Shown: positions 42,554 through 51,178 of the stretch, in pieces
How the letters are laid out: every line of letters begins with the position of its first letter
Numbering within the stretch: position 1 is the first letter of the stretch
NCBI GenBank assembly: GCA_017427465.1
Contig: JAFRST010000061.1
Span: forward strand, 1 to 64,000
DNA length: 64,000 nt
From: Clostridiales bacterium
GTDB lineage: Bacteria; Bacillota; Clostridia; Saccharofermentanales; Saccharofermentanaceae
Reading direction: 5' to 3'
The notes under the pieces: generated by a model
The model's database searches: none
What the model was told of the DNA's origin: nothing
What the model saw: only the letters and a program-made list of their open reading frames with translations
Made by a program: the position numbers and the translations under genes

Positions 42554-43834
42554 TTACCTGTAATCGTAGTACAGTTCAGGTGACGTATATGTCGCCTTTA
42601 CACTTCCGTAAGCTAGAACATTTCCTATACTGCCGTCTGCTGCAGTATTCAGGACATTCAACTTGTCATCGATATCCCCTGTAACCTGATCAAGCGGATA
42701 AGAAGATATCTTCGGCTCATCCTTGAGCGCGACTACATATACTATAAAATCATGTGCGCCCGGCGGATACGGTCCTACATATTCGCTGCTGTCCGTATAT
42801 CTGCCTTTATCAAAGTGAGTAGTATCTACTATCACATACCACATAAGCCAGGTATTCGTGGAAACATCTATCATGAATACCGCATAGCAGCCTGCACCGT
42901 CTACGGCTTCCCATGTAAGTTCAGGCGAGAGATTGCCTTCCTTCAGGCCTATGTCAACATTCCATGCTCCGTCAACAGCATCTTCCGAAGTAACCTCGAT
43001 TACGTTAAGACTGTCTTTGTAGACTTTTGACTCATCGGCTTCAATACCGACTGCCATATCGTATTCCCGGTCTTTGATCAGAACCGTATTGTCTCCGAAG
43101 CTCAATATGACACTTCCGTCACCCGTTCCGAGAACAAGATTCAGGATGCCTTCATTTGTTACAGATCCTTCGGTCATCTTAACGTTTTTCTCTATAACCT
43201 CATCCTGTCCTACCCAGGCGATCTTTGCGCCTGTTCCAACAGTTACGAAAAACCTCTCGTCAGGAGTGTTTATGCCGTTATCCATATTGAAAGCAAATCC
43301 GCCCATTTTCTTAAGGAAACGGATATAAAGAGTGCCTTTATCTCCTGCAGGGATCCCGCCGTCGAAAACTTCCGCCAGGTCCTCCGAACTGTATGACTCA
43401 CACTTCCAGCTTGTACCGATAAGATCCGTATTATCGACTTCACAGGCTGTAGTCTTCTCGTTCAAAAACTCCCACCGTCCGTTATTACTATTCTTATAGA
43501 ACTCAAGGTCTTTACTGACCGTCTGCGGAAGCATACCGTCAAGATCGCCTGCGCTGTAAGTGATACTTACGATATCACGGGTCGAATACTGCTCGCCATA
43601 CTCCGAACCGGTTATCTCTTCAACAGTATGGGAATTGATCACTACATTGGAAACAGCATCAGTCTTAACTATTTCCAGGACATATTCATCATCTGCTGAA
43701 GTCGTGCCGTTGCTAATTGCGCTGCTTTCAGCAACACTTCCATTGCCGGCATTATTCTTTGCAGAACAGCCGCTGATGGTACTGATCAGCATGACGGTCA
43801 TTAACATTACTGCTATGATCTTATTGCGATTCAT
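42554..43834 (-). CDS. Lipoprotein with C-terminal PEBP-like domain
   Basis: A 426-aa lipoprotein (lipobox ISGC). Residues 40-130 are a Ser/Thr-rich start and a small beta domain, and residues 140-270 are a lipocalin-like beta-rich part. Residues 285-426 resemble the YbhB/YbcL PEBP family: GNLSPELTWEAVDGAGCYAV, WLMWYVIVDTTHF, YVGPYPPGAHDFIVYVVAL and a final GNVLAYGSVKATYT. Such proteins bind phospholipid head groups or ligands of unknown identity. RBS AGGAGG. It is convergent with the DUF6171 gene, 4 nt apart. Confidence 0.8.
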   Translation of the reverse strand: MNRNKIIAVMLMTVMLISTISGCSAKNNAGNGSVAESSAISNGTTSADDEYVLEIVKTDAVSNVVINSHTVEEITGSEYGEQYSTRDIVSITYSAGDLDGMLPQTVSKDLEFYKNSNNGRWEFLNEKTTACEVDNTDLIGTSWKCESYSSEDLAEVFDGGIPAGDKGTLYIRFLKKMGGFAFNMDNGINTPDERFFVTVGTGAKIAWVGQDEVIEKNVKMTEGSVTNEGILNLVLGTGDGSVILSFGDNTVLIKDREYDMAVGIEADESKVYKDSLNVIEVTSEDAVDGAWNVDIGLKEGNLSPELTWEAVDGAGCYAVFMIDVSTNTWLMWYVIVDTTHFDKGRYTDSSEYVGPYPPGAHDFIVYVVALKDEPKISSYPLDQVTGDIDDKLNVLNTAADGSIGNVLAYGSVKATYTSPELYYDYR

Positions 43835-43941
43835 GTGCTATCCTCCTTGCCAGAAATCACATTCTTCTAAGCAAAGTCTATAACACACATAAATAGCTGA
43901 TTAGAAACATCTACACTTATAATAGTAAAATCTGCACGATA

Positions 43942-44844
43942 TTACGGATATCTGAACTTTGTAGGCGTCTTTCCCGTTTTGCTCTTAAATACCTTGGTAA
44001 AATAGTTCGGGTCGGGAAAACCTACACGGGCGCCTATCTCACCTACCGGCAATTCCGTTTTGCTGAGAAGGATCGTGGCCAGATCCATTCTGAGCTTAAG
44101 CAGATAATTAAGACATGTCATGGATGCCTGCTTCTCAAATATCGCATTGAGCTTGTTACGGTTAATGGCAAACTGCTTAGTAAGCTTCTCTAAAGTGATC
44201 GGCTCGCTCATGTTCTGCTCGAGATACTCGGCGATCTCGGCAAACTTCTCCTGCTCATAAGTCTCCTCATTCTCTTCTTGATCAGGACTGATGATGAAGT
44301 ACGAATATACGATAAAATGCAGGATCTCCATCAGGAAAGACCTGCTTCTGCAAGGCCAGAATCCGTCTTTTTGGCCTTTGAGCTGGTTATCCATAGAGAT
44401 ATAAAGTCCTTTAATGTGCTTAAAACCTGTCATCGGAAGCGGAATTATCTGATGAGCCGTGTCTTCCCGAAAAGCAAAATCCCTAATAAGCAGATAGTCC
44501 TGGTATATGACCTGTCCGATCATATTCTCGAATTCGCCCGAATCGATACGTTCATAAGTAAACTCATCTCTGATGACGGTCGGATCAAAGAAAGTGACGT
44601 ATGCTTTGATAGCCTTTACGATCTTATAGGTGATCTTATCCTTCTGCGACAGCAGGATAATGGCCGGAGCCTTAACTTCGCTCTTAATGCCGTCCTGTTC
44701 AAGCATAATACAGCCCTTCTCGAGGATTATGATCTTGTATCTGTCATCGGCATTAATGTATACCGGCAAAGCCTCATACATATCGGAATATATGTCAAGG
44801 ATCCTGTCCCAGCCTTCCCAATGGCACTCGGTACAAAGCTTCAT
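43942..44844 (-). CDS. AraC-family transcriptional regulator
   Basis: A 300-aa regulator. The N-terminal part (1-190) looks like a cupin/sensor domain with few clear motifs. The C-terminal 100 residues hold the double helix-turn-helix: EYLEQNMSEPITLEKLTKQF and then EIGARVGFPDPNYFTKVFKS with KTGKTP. Such regulators commonly control sugar utilisation; the GH51 and GH10 genes nearby are plausible targets, though not adjacent. A TATAAT lies at 44881-44886 inside the YegP terminator tail. Confidence 0.92.
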   Translation of the reverse strand: MKLCTECHWEGWDRILDIYSDMYEALPVYINADDRYKIIILEKGCIMLEQDGIKSEVKAPAIILLSQKDKITYKIVKAIKAYVTFFDPTVIRDEFTYERIDSGEFENMIGQVIYQDYLLIRDFAFREDTAHQIIPLPMTGFKHIKGLYISMDNQLKGQKDGFWPCRSRSFLMEILHFIVYSYFIISPDQEENEETYEQEKFAEIAEYLEQNMSEPITLEKLTKQFAINRNKLNAIFEKQASMTCLNYLLKLRMDLATILLSKTELPVGEIGARVGFPDPNYFTKVFKSKTGKTPTKFRYP

Positions 44845-44888
44845 GTCAGTCGCTCCAAATAAAGAATTATTGATAACAGTATTATAAC

Positions 44889-44921
44889 AAAAAAGGCTGC
44901 CTCAGAAATTCCGGGGCAGCC
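44889..44921 (-). terminator. Terminator of the YegP-like gene
   Basis: GGCTGCCCC...GAGGCAGCC-type stem (44895-44901 with 44915-44921) is followed by six T on the minus strand. It belongs to the same family as those at 2977 and 20417. Confidence 0.9.
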
Positions 44922-44948
44922 ATGCAGTCAGTTCATTTGTGAAGCTTA

Positions 44949-45317
44949 TTACTTCTCTTCGATCTTTGCATCAGGAGCATTCTTCTTTACGGAAGCAACA
45001 CCCTTAAGGCAGCTGTCAACCTTGGAGTAGCCTTCGCTTGTTGCGATGATCTGGCCGTTCTTAGCCTTTAAGCGGAAGCGGAATTCACCCTTCTTATCCT
45101 TATAGACTTCAAACTTAGGATTTACTTCAGTCTTAAAATCCTTTACCGTTTGGTTTTCGATGTTTGCGACCGGAGCATTAGCTGCAACTGAAGCAATACC
45201 ATTCTTGGCAGTAGCTGCTGACTTATAAACCTGGCTGGAAGCAATCGTCTCGCCGTTGCTGGCAACAAGATTGAATTTGAAACCCGTCTTAGCTGCTGAT
45301 AATACAAATTTTGCCAT
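44949..45317 (-). CDS. YegP-like protein with tandem DUF1508 repeats
   Basis: 122 aa made of two repeats of about 55 aa: FVLSAAKTGFKFNLVASNGE and FEVYKDKKGEFRFRLKAKNG, each followed by an IA(S/T)S-x-x-Y motif and a C-terminal Asn-Ala-Pro-x-A-x-I-E block. This is the UPF0339/YegP family of small beta proteins with no assigned function. A strong promoter (TTGTTC, 17 nt, TATGAT) and RBS AGGAGG suggest high expression. Confidence 0.92.
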   Translation of the reverse strand: MAKFVLSAAKTGFKFNLVASNGETIASSQVYKSAATAKNGIASVAANAPVANIENQTVKDFKTEVNPKFEVYKDKKGEFRFRLKAKNGQIIATSEGYSKVDSCLKGVASVKKNAPDAKIEEK

Positions 45318-45367
45318 AAGAAAAACCTCCTGAATAAAAAGATTGTTGTGTTTGTAAAACTATTTTA

Positions 45368-45396
45368 ATCATAGCAAAACGAGCACTTCAGAACAA
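45368..45396 (-). promoter_or_regulatory. Promoter of the YegP-like gene
   Basis: On the minus strand TTGTTC (45391-45396), a 17-nt spacer and TATGAT (45368-45373). Confidence 0.65.
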
Positions 45397-45472
45397 CCTC
45401 AAATTTCAATTCAGATGCAATAAATAAAAGGCTTCTATTATATATCACACTAATAGTACGCAACATCAATTG

Positions 45473-45540
45473 TTATTGATCTGCATATTTCCAACGATAG
45501 CCACCAGCAGTCTTCAAATTACCCTTACTGTAAGCAAATA
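45473..45540 (-). pseudogene. Possible remnant of a NUMOD1/homing-endonuclease-type C-terminus
   Basis: A minus frame ending at a TAA (45473-45475) reads SKGNLKTAGGYRWKYADQ. The TAGGYxWKY pattern is what I associate with the repeat-like end of phage HNH/NUMOD1 proteins. There is no start or RBS and the reading is interrupted upstream, so it is at most a decayed fragment. The rest of 45397-45624 shows no gene. Confidence 0.35.
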
Positions 45541-45624
45541 GCAGGGGTATTATCATTTGGTATGAACAGCACACCCTTCTTGTTCTGTTTATATCCGAGC
45601 AAAAGCATTATTTGTTCGGAGGCA

Positions 45625-46134
45625 TCACGTTACAGGATCAGTAGTATCCACAGCAAATGCAGGATCTGGTGTATATGAAGGTGTTTGAATGTATTGCTTG
45701 TCATAACCATCATCATATTGTAATTGTTGAGCAATATAATCTCTCACCGTTATTAAGAAGCGTGTTCCATCAACATATATTTCGTAATTTCCATTACCAA
45801 AGTTCTTAATTGATGAATAACCTCTGCTCTCTGTATTTTCAGTAATAGTAAAATCATTTCTGTTATATTCTTGTTCGAGGATAGTTATAACCTCATCCCA
45901 ATTCTTTATATAAATACTTAATGTTGTTTGGTGCAAATCAGATGACTGTTCTGTTTGCTCAATAGTGCTTTCAACAGTTGTCTGGTTATAATCTGTTTGA
46001 TTTTGTGTATTAGCACTGCTATTTTGCTCTAATACGCTAACACGAGCTTCTAATTCATCAAACTCTGCTTTTGAAACACATCCAGTAAGAGCAACACAAC
46101 ATAAAAAAAATACGGCAATTAACTGTTTTTTCAT
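45625..46134 (-). CDS. AT-rich hypothetical lipoprotein
   Basis: A 169-aa protein with signal peptide and lipobox LTGC (VFFLCCVALTGC), followed by a short coiled coil (KAEFDELEARVSVLEQ). A Gln/Thr-rich linker and a small domain come next (YIKNWDEVITILEQEY, NYEIYVDGTRFLITVRDYI). RBS AAGGAG. The codons are distinctly more AT-rich than those of neighbouring genes, which with the nearby tRNA gene suggests acquisition. Function unknown. Confidence 0.75.
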   Translation of the reverse strand: MKKQLIAVFFLCCVALTGCVSKAEFDELEARVSVLEQNSSANTQNQTDYNQTTVESTIEQTEQSSDLHQTTLSIYIKNWDEVITILEQEYNRNDFTITENTESRGYSSIKNFGNGNYEIYVDGTRFLITVRDYIAQQLQYDDGYDKQYIQTPSYTPDPAFAVDTTDPVT

Positions 46135-46433
46135 AATGTCTCCTTATAAACCGTGCTAAGTTCACTAATAATTATATAGTCCATTCATATTGAGATTATA
46201 TAATAATCATTTGTAATTATGTTTTATAACGTGTAAACAACAATTGACCTGCAATAGTCTTGAAAAGAAAACTAAAGCTTGCTATAAAATGCCTAAAAGT
46301 CTTATATTACCTGCATTTGTTACTAACATAATTACTACCATTCTTACTACCACTTGTCCAAAAACAGAGCCAAAAAGCGAATAATAACAAGACAAGATAA
46401 AACGAGTGAAGGTTCTTAAACCCTTGAAAACAA
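46135..46433. other. AT-rich intergenic region beside tRNA-Leu, no gene seen
   Basis: About 300 nt of AT-rich sequence lies between the lipoprotein and the tRNA-Leu terminator. Direct GGTAGTAA-like repeats occur near 46335-46360 on the minus strand. No credible coding frame or RNA gene was found. It could be an old attachment-site scar. Confidence 0.4.
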
Positions 46434-46472
46434 AAGAAAAATGGCCTTCTATGAACTATCACGGAAAGCCAT
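46434..46472 (-). terminator. tRNA-Leu terminator
   Basis: ATGGCTTTC pairs with GAAGGCCAT (46464-46472 with 46441-46449, one G-U) and a TTTTTC TTTTG tract follows on the minus strand. Confidence 0.75.
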
Positions 46473-46478
46473 AAAATC

Positions 46479-46565
46479 TGGTGCAGATGGCGGGACTTGA
46501 ACCCGCACGAGATTGCTCCCACTAGCACCTGAAGCTAGCGCGTCTGCCAATTCCACCACATCTGC
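46479..46565 (-). tRNA. tRNA-Leu, anticodon CAG
   Basis: 87 nt with a long variable arm typical of tRNA-Leu and encoded CCA. Acceptor GCAGATG/CATCTGC and anticodon arm CTAGC-TTCAGGT-GCTAG, giving CAG for the CUG codon. Confidence 0.96.
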
Positions 46566-46576
46566 GTGCGGGATAG

Positions 46577-46605
46577 ATTTTATAACAAGCGACTGGATTT
46601 TTCAA
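46577..46605 (-). promoter_or_regulatory. tRNA-Leu promoter
   Basis: On the minus strand TTGAAA (46600-46605), a 17-nt spacer and TAAAAT (46577-46582), 11 nt from the mature tRNA. Confidence 0.6.
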
Positions 46606-46629
46606 TAAGAATTGGCCGCATAATGTCCT

Positions 46630-46657
46630 TTGAAGATAAGGGCACTAAGATTATAAT
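46630..46657 (+). promoter_or_regulatory. Promoter of the helicase gene, predicting a leaderless mRNA
   Basis: TTGAAG (46630-46635), a 16-nt spacer and a perfect TATAAT (46652-46657). The ATG begins only 7 nt after the hexamer, where transcription would start. No Shine-Dalgarno is present. Confidence 0.6.
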
Positions 46658-46663
46658 CACCAT

Positions 46664-49033
46664 ATGGATAAGATAAGTGTTTCCGTTACAGATCTGGCTT
46701 CCTATGTATCGCGCCGCGGCAATCTCGCGGGCGGTTCGTATGGTTCCGTCTCCGGTGTTGAGGGGACCAAGCTGCACCAGAGAGTCTTCTCAGATCTTAA
46801 GAAGGCATACGGGGACATTGTAATTACCGAAGAAGCGCTCATATATGACTACATATCCGAATCAGGAGTATGCCTGTCGGTCAACGGCAGGTTTGATGCT
46901 ATGCTCGATAAGCCCGGCAAGCCGCCCATGCTCTTTGAGATCAAGTCATTTAACTCCACCAAGGAGAGCTTCGATGCGCTGGTGAGGCCTGAGCACGTTA
47001 CCCAGCTTAAGCTCTATGGCGCTATGTATCTTCTTACCAATTCAGACGTTCTCGATATTAATCTGACACTTAGATATGTATCCATTACCACATTGGACAG
47101 TTACGAGAATACCTATCCGATGTCCTTCGAAGAAGCCGAGAAATTCTGGGAAGAGACCTGTTCGGAATACTGTATCTTCGCCAAGACACTGCTCGATTAT
47201 CAGAACAGCCTGATGGATACCGTCACTCAGATAAGATTCCCCTTTGACAGTATCAGGCCCGGTCAGAAAGAGTTCATGAAGAAAGCTCTCCTGGCACTCA
47301 ATTCGCAGGAAGCGTTCTTCGTAGAAGCTCCGACAGGCATCGGCAAGACTGTCTCCGTACTCTACCCTGCCGTCAAAGGCCTTGTTAAGAACCGCTATGA
47401 CCAGATCTTCTATCTTACGGCAAAGGAAGCTACCCGCGGCGTTGCAGAAGCTACGCTTAACGCAATGCGAAGATCAGGTCTCGTAATCAGATCTATCACT
47501 TTAAGATCCAAAGAGAAAATGTGCCCGTTCGGCACAGAATGCGATGCCAAGTTCTGCCCGCTTGCAAAAGACTATTACGGCAAGCTGAAGAACGCATTGG
47601 CAGAATCTCTGGCTTTTGACGAGATAACACCTGATAAGATTACCGAGATTGCATTAAGGCACAACATCTGCCCTCACGAGTTCATGATAGATACCATGAA
47701 CTACTGCACCGTGATAATCGGCGACTATAACCATGTATTCTGTCCAAGGGTTTCATTAGTATCAATGGAACCGGGCAATCAGCGTATTGCCGTCCTTGTC
47801 GACGAGGCTCACAACATGATAGACAGAGGCCGCGACATGTTCTCCGCCTCATTCTCATTAAGCCTTATCGATGAGATGCTCAAGGACTTCAAGGGACGCG
47901 ACCCCAAGATAGAAGCTATGGTCCTTCAGCTGCGTAATTATTTCGCGAATATAGGCACGTGCTTTGATTCATCTAACTCATGCTTTAAGCTGCTCGAAGA
48001 AGCTGACGATAAGAAGGTGTTAATGACGGAGAACTGGGAAGCCATGAAGCAGCCTCCGAGACAGCTCTACGCCAAGCTCTGGTTCACTATAAGACGCCTG
48101 TCCCCCGTTCTGGACGGAATTGAGCAGGGACAATGCAGACGAACGGCAGTTAAATTCTTCTTTGAAGCCAGATATTTCCTGACTGTGCTGGAACACTATT
48201 TTGATGATGCATATATCACCATTGCTTCAAGAGAGAACGGTGATACTACTATCACACTCGACTGTCTTGATTGTTCCAAAAAACTCGACTACATCATCAG
48301 GGACAGGATGTCGGTCATATTCTTCTCTGCTACTTTTACACCTTACGAGTATTACCGTAACTGCCTTGTCGGTCCTGACTGCGATTACGCTTCGTTCTTA
48401 AGGCTTCCTTCTCCGTTTCCGCCGGAGAACCTTGAGATCATGATAGACACCGACATTTCGACCACATACAAGAACCGTTCGATCACACAAGACGACCTTG
48501 CTCTTAAGATAACTGACTGTCTCAAAGACCGGACCGGCAATCACATGGTATTCTTCCCGTCTTTTGAATACATGAACCAGATCATGCCGAGGATAGAGCA
48601 GGAACTCAAAGCTAAAGGTGTAAAGGATTATAAGATCATCTCCCAGATAACCGAGATGACCGGCGTTGAGAAAGATGAATACCTGGAGGCTTTTACTGTG
48701 CCTTATAAAGGGCTTCTTATCGGGGCGGCCGTCTTAGGCGGTCACTTCGGTGAAGGAATAGACCTGGTCGGAGATAAGCTTACAGGCGTCGTCATTGTCG
48801 GAGTCGGTCTGCCGAAGATAACGCCGGAACGCCAGATACTCAGCAATTACTACGCAGAAAAATTCGGCGACGGATTCTCATTCGCTTACAGATTCCCCGG
48901 ATGGCAGAAAGTACTCCAGGCCGTGGGAAGAGTAATCAGGACAGAAACAGACACAGGCTTTGCGCTCCTGATCGATGAACGCTTAGAAAAGCCTGATTAT
49001 ATTATGTTGTTCCCGGATCACTGGAAGATCTGA
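46664..49033 (+). CDS. DinG/XPD-like ATP-dependent helicase with N-terminal PD-(D/E)XK-like domain
   Basis: A 789-aa superfamily 2 helicase. Residues 1-190 resemble a Cas4/RecB-like nuclease: VNGRFDAMLDKP, LFEIKSFNSTKESF and HVTQLKLYGAMYLL hold the Asp, Glu-x-Lys and Gln motifs. Walker A EAPTGIGKT is at about 221-229, followed by probable Fe-S cysteines (KMCPFGTECDAKFCPLA, ICPHEF), the DEAH box VDEAHN and C-terminal motifs (VLQAVGRVIRTETD). It probably unwinds DNA in repair, with nuclease activity inferred. It is tail-to-tail with the xylanase, overlapping it by 16 nt. Confidence 0.93.
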   Translation: MDKISVSVTDLASYVSRRGNLAGGSYGSVSGVEGTKLHQRVFSDLKKAYGDIVITEEALIYDYISESGVCLSVNGRFDAMLDKPGKPPMLFEIKSFNSTKESFDALVRPEHVTQLKLYGAMYLLTNSDVLDINLTLRYVSITTLDSYENTYPMSFEEAEKFWEETCSEYCIFAKTLLDYQNSLMDTVTQIRFPFDSIRPGQKEFMKKALLALNSQEAFFVEAPTGIGKTVSVLYPAVKGLVKNRYDQIFYLTAKEATRGVAEATLNAMRRSGLVIRSITLRSKEKMCPFGTECDAKFCPLAKDYYGKLKNALAESLAFDEITPDKITEIALRHNICPHEFMIDTMNYCTVIIGDYNHVFCPRVSLVSMEPGNQRIAVLVDEAHNMIDRGRDMFSASFSLSLIDEMLKDFKGRDPKIEAMVLQLRNYFANIGTCFDSSNSCFKLLEEADDKKVLMTENWEAMKQPPRQLYAKLWFTIRRLSPVLDGIEQGQCRRTAVKFFFEARYFLTVLEHYFDDAYITIASRENGDTTITLDCLDCSKKLDYIIRDRMSVIFFSATFTPYEYYRNCLVGPDCDYASFLRLPSPFPPENLEIMIDTDISTTYKNRSITQDDLALKITDCLKDRTGNHMVFFPSFEYMNQIMPRIEQELKAKGVKDYKIISQITEMTGVEKDEYLEAFTVPYKGLLIGAAVLGGHFGEGIDLVGDKLTGVVIVGVGLPKITPERQILSNYYAEKFGDGFSFAYRFPGWQKVLQAVGRVIRTETDTGFALLIDERLEKPDYIMLFPDHWKI

Positions 49034-50229
49034 ACTGTTGCCTTTGAAGGCTCGCTGCCAAGCGTGATAACGCCTTCGGTGCCCTCGATCTCATATGTGC
49101 CCTTAGTTCCCTTTATCAGGACAAAACCGTCATTATCGGTGCGGATAATCTCATCCTTGGTCCACCACTCGCCCTTTACGAGGCTTAAGAGCTTGTTATA
49201 AGCAGGCTTACATCTGTTATCGACAGTTACAAGTCCGCTGGGGGCATTGAGCCATGCGCCGTCAGCAAAATCCCATCCTGTAATGGCCTTGATGTTTGGA
49301 TCGGCAAAAAGAATGCGGTACATCTCTTCCCACTCTTTAGCCTGCCTTATCTCGCCTTCTTCTGTAGTGGGCCATTCATCAACCTGCCAGTCGTTTAAGT
49401 CCTCGATATAAGAAGGCATTATCTCGCCGGAGATCAAGGTGTTCTCCGTAAAATGTATCGGGAGTCCGAATCTTCCGAATCGCTTAAGCACGTCGCGGAG
49501 CTTTTCCTCTCCCCAGTATCCCTGATGCTGATGAGACTGGATGCCGATGCAGGATATTTCGATGCCCGCATCTAGACACTCCTCGATGAGCTTTTCATAT
49601 TGAGGCGATGTATTGAAATCGTTGATAAGGAACATTCCATCCGGATTTGCGGCTTTGGCAGCAGCGAAAACCTCCTTTACGAGATTTACTCTGCCGTATC
49701 TTTTGCAAAGTCTTGTAACTGCATTATCGTATTTATCGAATACAGGCATGATCACGACTTCATTAATGACATCCCAGATGTCGATCACGCCCTTAAAAGC
49801 TGTTACTTCCCTGTTGATCCTTGCAAGCTGCTTATCCATTATTACTTCATCAGGATACTTCATAAGCCAGTCAGCGCAGACCGTATGCCAGCAAAGAGGA
49901 TGACCTTTTATCGTTACATTATTGGATCTTAAGATCTTGGCAGCTTCCATGCGGCTCTCGAATTCGGGATATCCTTCTTCGGGCTCATATCTTCCCCAGT
50001 AGAAAGGAAGCGTGCCGTAGTTAAGGAGCGCAAGCCATTTCTCAAGTCTTTCGGGACTGCCCTTCTTGCCTTCATATTCAAGAAAATCGAATGCTCCGCT
50101 TCCGAAAAGAAATTCGTGCGACTTCTGGTTTAAAACAAGTTCTTTAGAGACAGCGGGATTGCCGTTCTTATCGATTACTTTGACTAAGGCTTCTCCTATA
50201 CGGTGTGAAGGGGTTGTTGAAAGATTCAT
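49018..50229 (-). CDS. Endo-1,4-beta-xylanase, GH10, apparently intracellular
   Basis: 403 aa starting at 50229 (AAAGGA about 10 nt upstream). The open frame to 50499 adds a hydrophobic run that is not supported by an RBS. GH10 motifs are HPLCWHT, the acid/base Glu in IWDVINEV, NDFN, IGIQSHQHQGYWG and the nucleophile Glu in HFTENTL (usually TE-L-D). A short C-terminal beta extension follows the barrel. No signal peptide, so it may cleave imported xylo-oligosaccharides, alongside the GH51 enzyme. Confidence 0.92.
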   Translation of the reverse strand: MNLSTTPSHRIGEALVKVIDKNGNPAVSKELVLNQKSHEFLFGSGAFDFLEYEGKKGSPERLEKWLALLNYGTLPFYWGRYEPEEGYPEFESRMEAAKILRSNNVTIKGHPLCWHTVCADWLMKYPDEVIMDKQLARINREVTAFKGVIDIWDVINEVVIMPVFDKYDNAVTRLCKRYGRVNLVKEVFAAAKAANPDGMFLINDFNTSPQYEKLIEECLDAGIEISCIGIQSHQHQGYWGEEKLRDVLKRFGRFGLPIHFTENTLISGEIMPSYIEDLNDWQVDEWPTTEEGEIRQAKEWEEMYRILFADPNIKAITGWDFADGAWLNAPSGLVTVDNRCKPAYNKLLSLVKGEWWTKDEIIRTDNDGFVLIKGTKGTYEIEGTEGVITLGSEPSKATVQIFQ

Positions 50230-50431
50230 AAGAGCGGTCCTTTCAGATTTGATATTTGGATTATACAATCTACTGTTTAAGAATAGACCTAAAAAAATCA
50301 AAGCTTTACAAATAGCAACACAAATACTGAAAGAAAACATCATTTTCGACATTTGAAAGCTGCATTTAACACAAAGACCCGATGTGGTGTATATTGATAA
50401 AGAAATATAACTGAATAAAAGGGATAAGAAT

Positions 50432-51148
50432 ATGAGACTTAAATCTATTAAAGCAATCGCGCTGACACTTGTATCAAGCTTTGTTCTCGCTTCATGCACA
50501 CCATTTCAGGAAGCCGATCAGAAGCGCTGGATAAAAGAGATGAACAAAGCCTTTCCGGATGACAACTTTACATATATAGGCCATCCGGACAGCCCCCTCG
50601 GAACAAATTACAGTTCCATCCTGGTAAGTTCCGAACTTTTTCCCGACACTGTAACAACTGTTTGGAAAGAAAAAGGAGAGATCAGGACAAATTACCAGGC
50701 CCTTTTATATCAGGAAGACTGCCTTGAGGAGCTGGACCGGCTGTTAAAAGGCAATTTTCCCTGCTCAAGTTACATAATAACCGGATATTCAACATATACT
50801 GATGGCGGATATCCTTTAGAGGAAATGGGCGCCAGAAAATTCATAAAGAATTACATGGATTATGAATGCACTATGATCCTGTTCTATGATGACAAGTCCC
50901 AGGTGCCCTCAGAAGAGGAAATGACAGAACTCCTGATAGATTTTGCTTCCAAAGAACCGCATGTATACAGCATTTACTTTGATTTTTGCGATGCCAAATA
51001 CAAGGATGACGAGAAGCTCGCCTTGAAGAACTATGACGTCAGTTATCTACTGCACATGGATGAGGAAGATCACATAAAGCACATATATGCTTCCTATAAA
51101 GACGGCAGCGCCGACAGTCACTACGTTGTTCAGGATGTCGACATCTGA
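50432..51148 (+). CDS. Hypothetical lipoprotein
   Basis: A 238-aa lipoprotein; signal peptide AIALTLVSSFVLASC (lipobox LASC). RBS AAGGGA. The mature part has alternating helices and strands (EMNKAFPDDNFTYIG, NYQALLYQEDCLEELDRLL, YECTMILFYDD, YSIYFDFCD). No known family. It faces the lipoprotein at 51179-51874, which has a comparable size and order of segments. Function unknown. Confidence 0.75.
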   Translation: MRLKSIKAIALTLVSSFVLASCTPFQEADQKRWIKEMNKAFPDDNFTYIGHPDSPLGTNYSSILVSSELFPDTVTTVWKEKGEIRTNYQALLYQEDCLEELDRLLKGNFPCSSYIITGYSTYTDGGYPLEEMGARKFIKNYMDYECTMILFYDDKSQVPSEEEMTELLIDFASKEPHVYSIYFDFCDAKYKDDEKLALKNYDVSYLLHMDEEDHIKHIYASYKDGSADSHYVVQDVDI

Positions 51149-51178
51149 TGATGCCGGCTTGAATATCAGTTCAGATCA

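Noticed and set aside
46307..46528. 73-aa minus-strand frame through tRNA-Leu
   Set aside because: It includes the tRNA 3' half and its terminator, and has no start signal.
50230..50499. Hydrophobic N-terminal extension of the GH10 xylanase as a signal peptide or TM anchor
   Set aside because: It lacks an RBS, overlaps the start of the divergent lipoprotein, and the ATG at 50229 has AAAGGA at suitable spacing.
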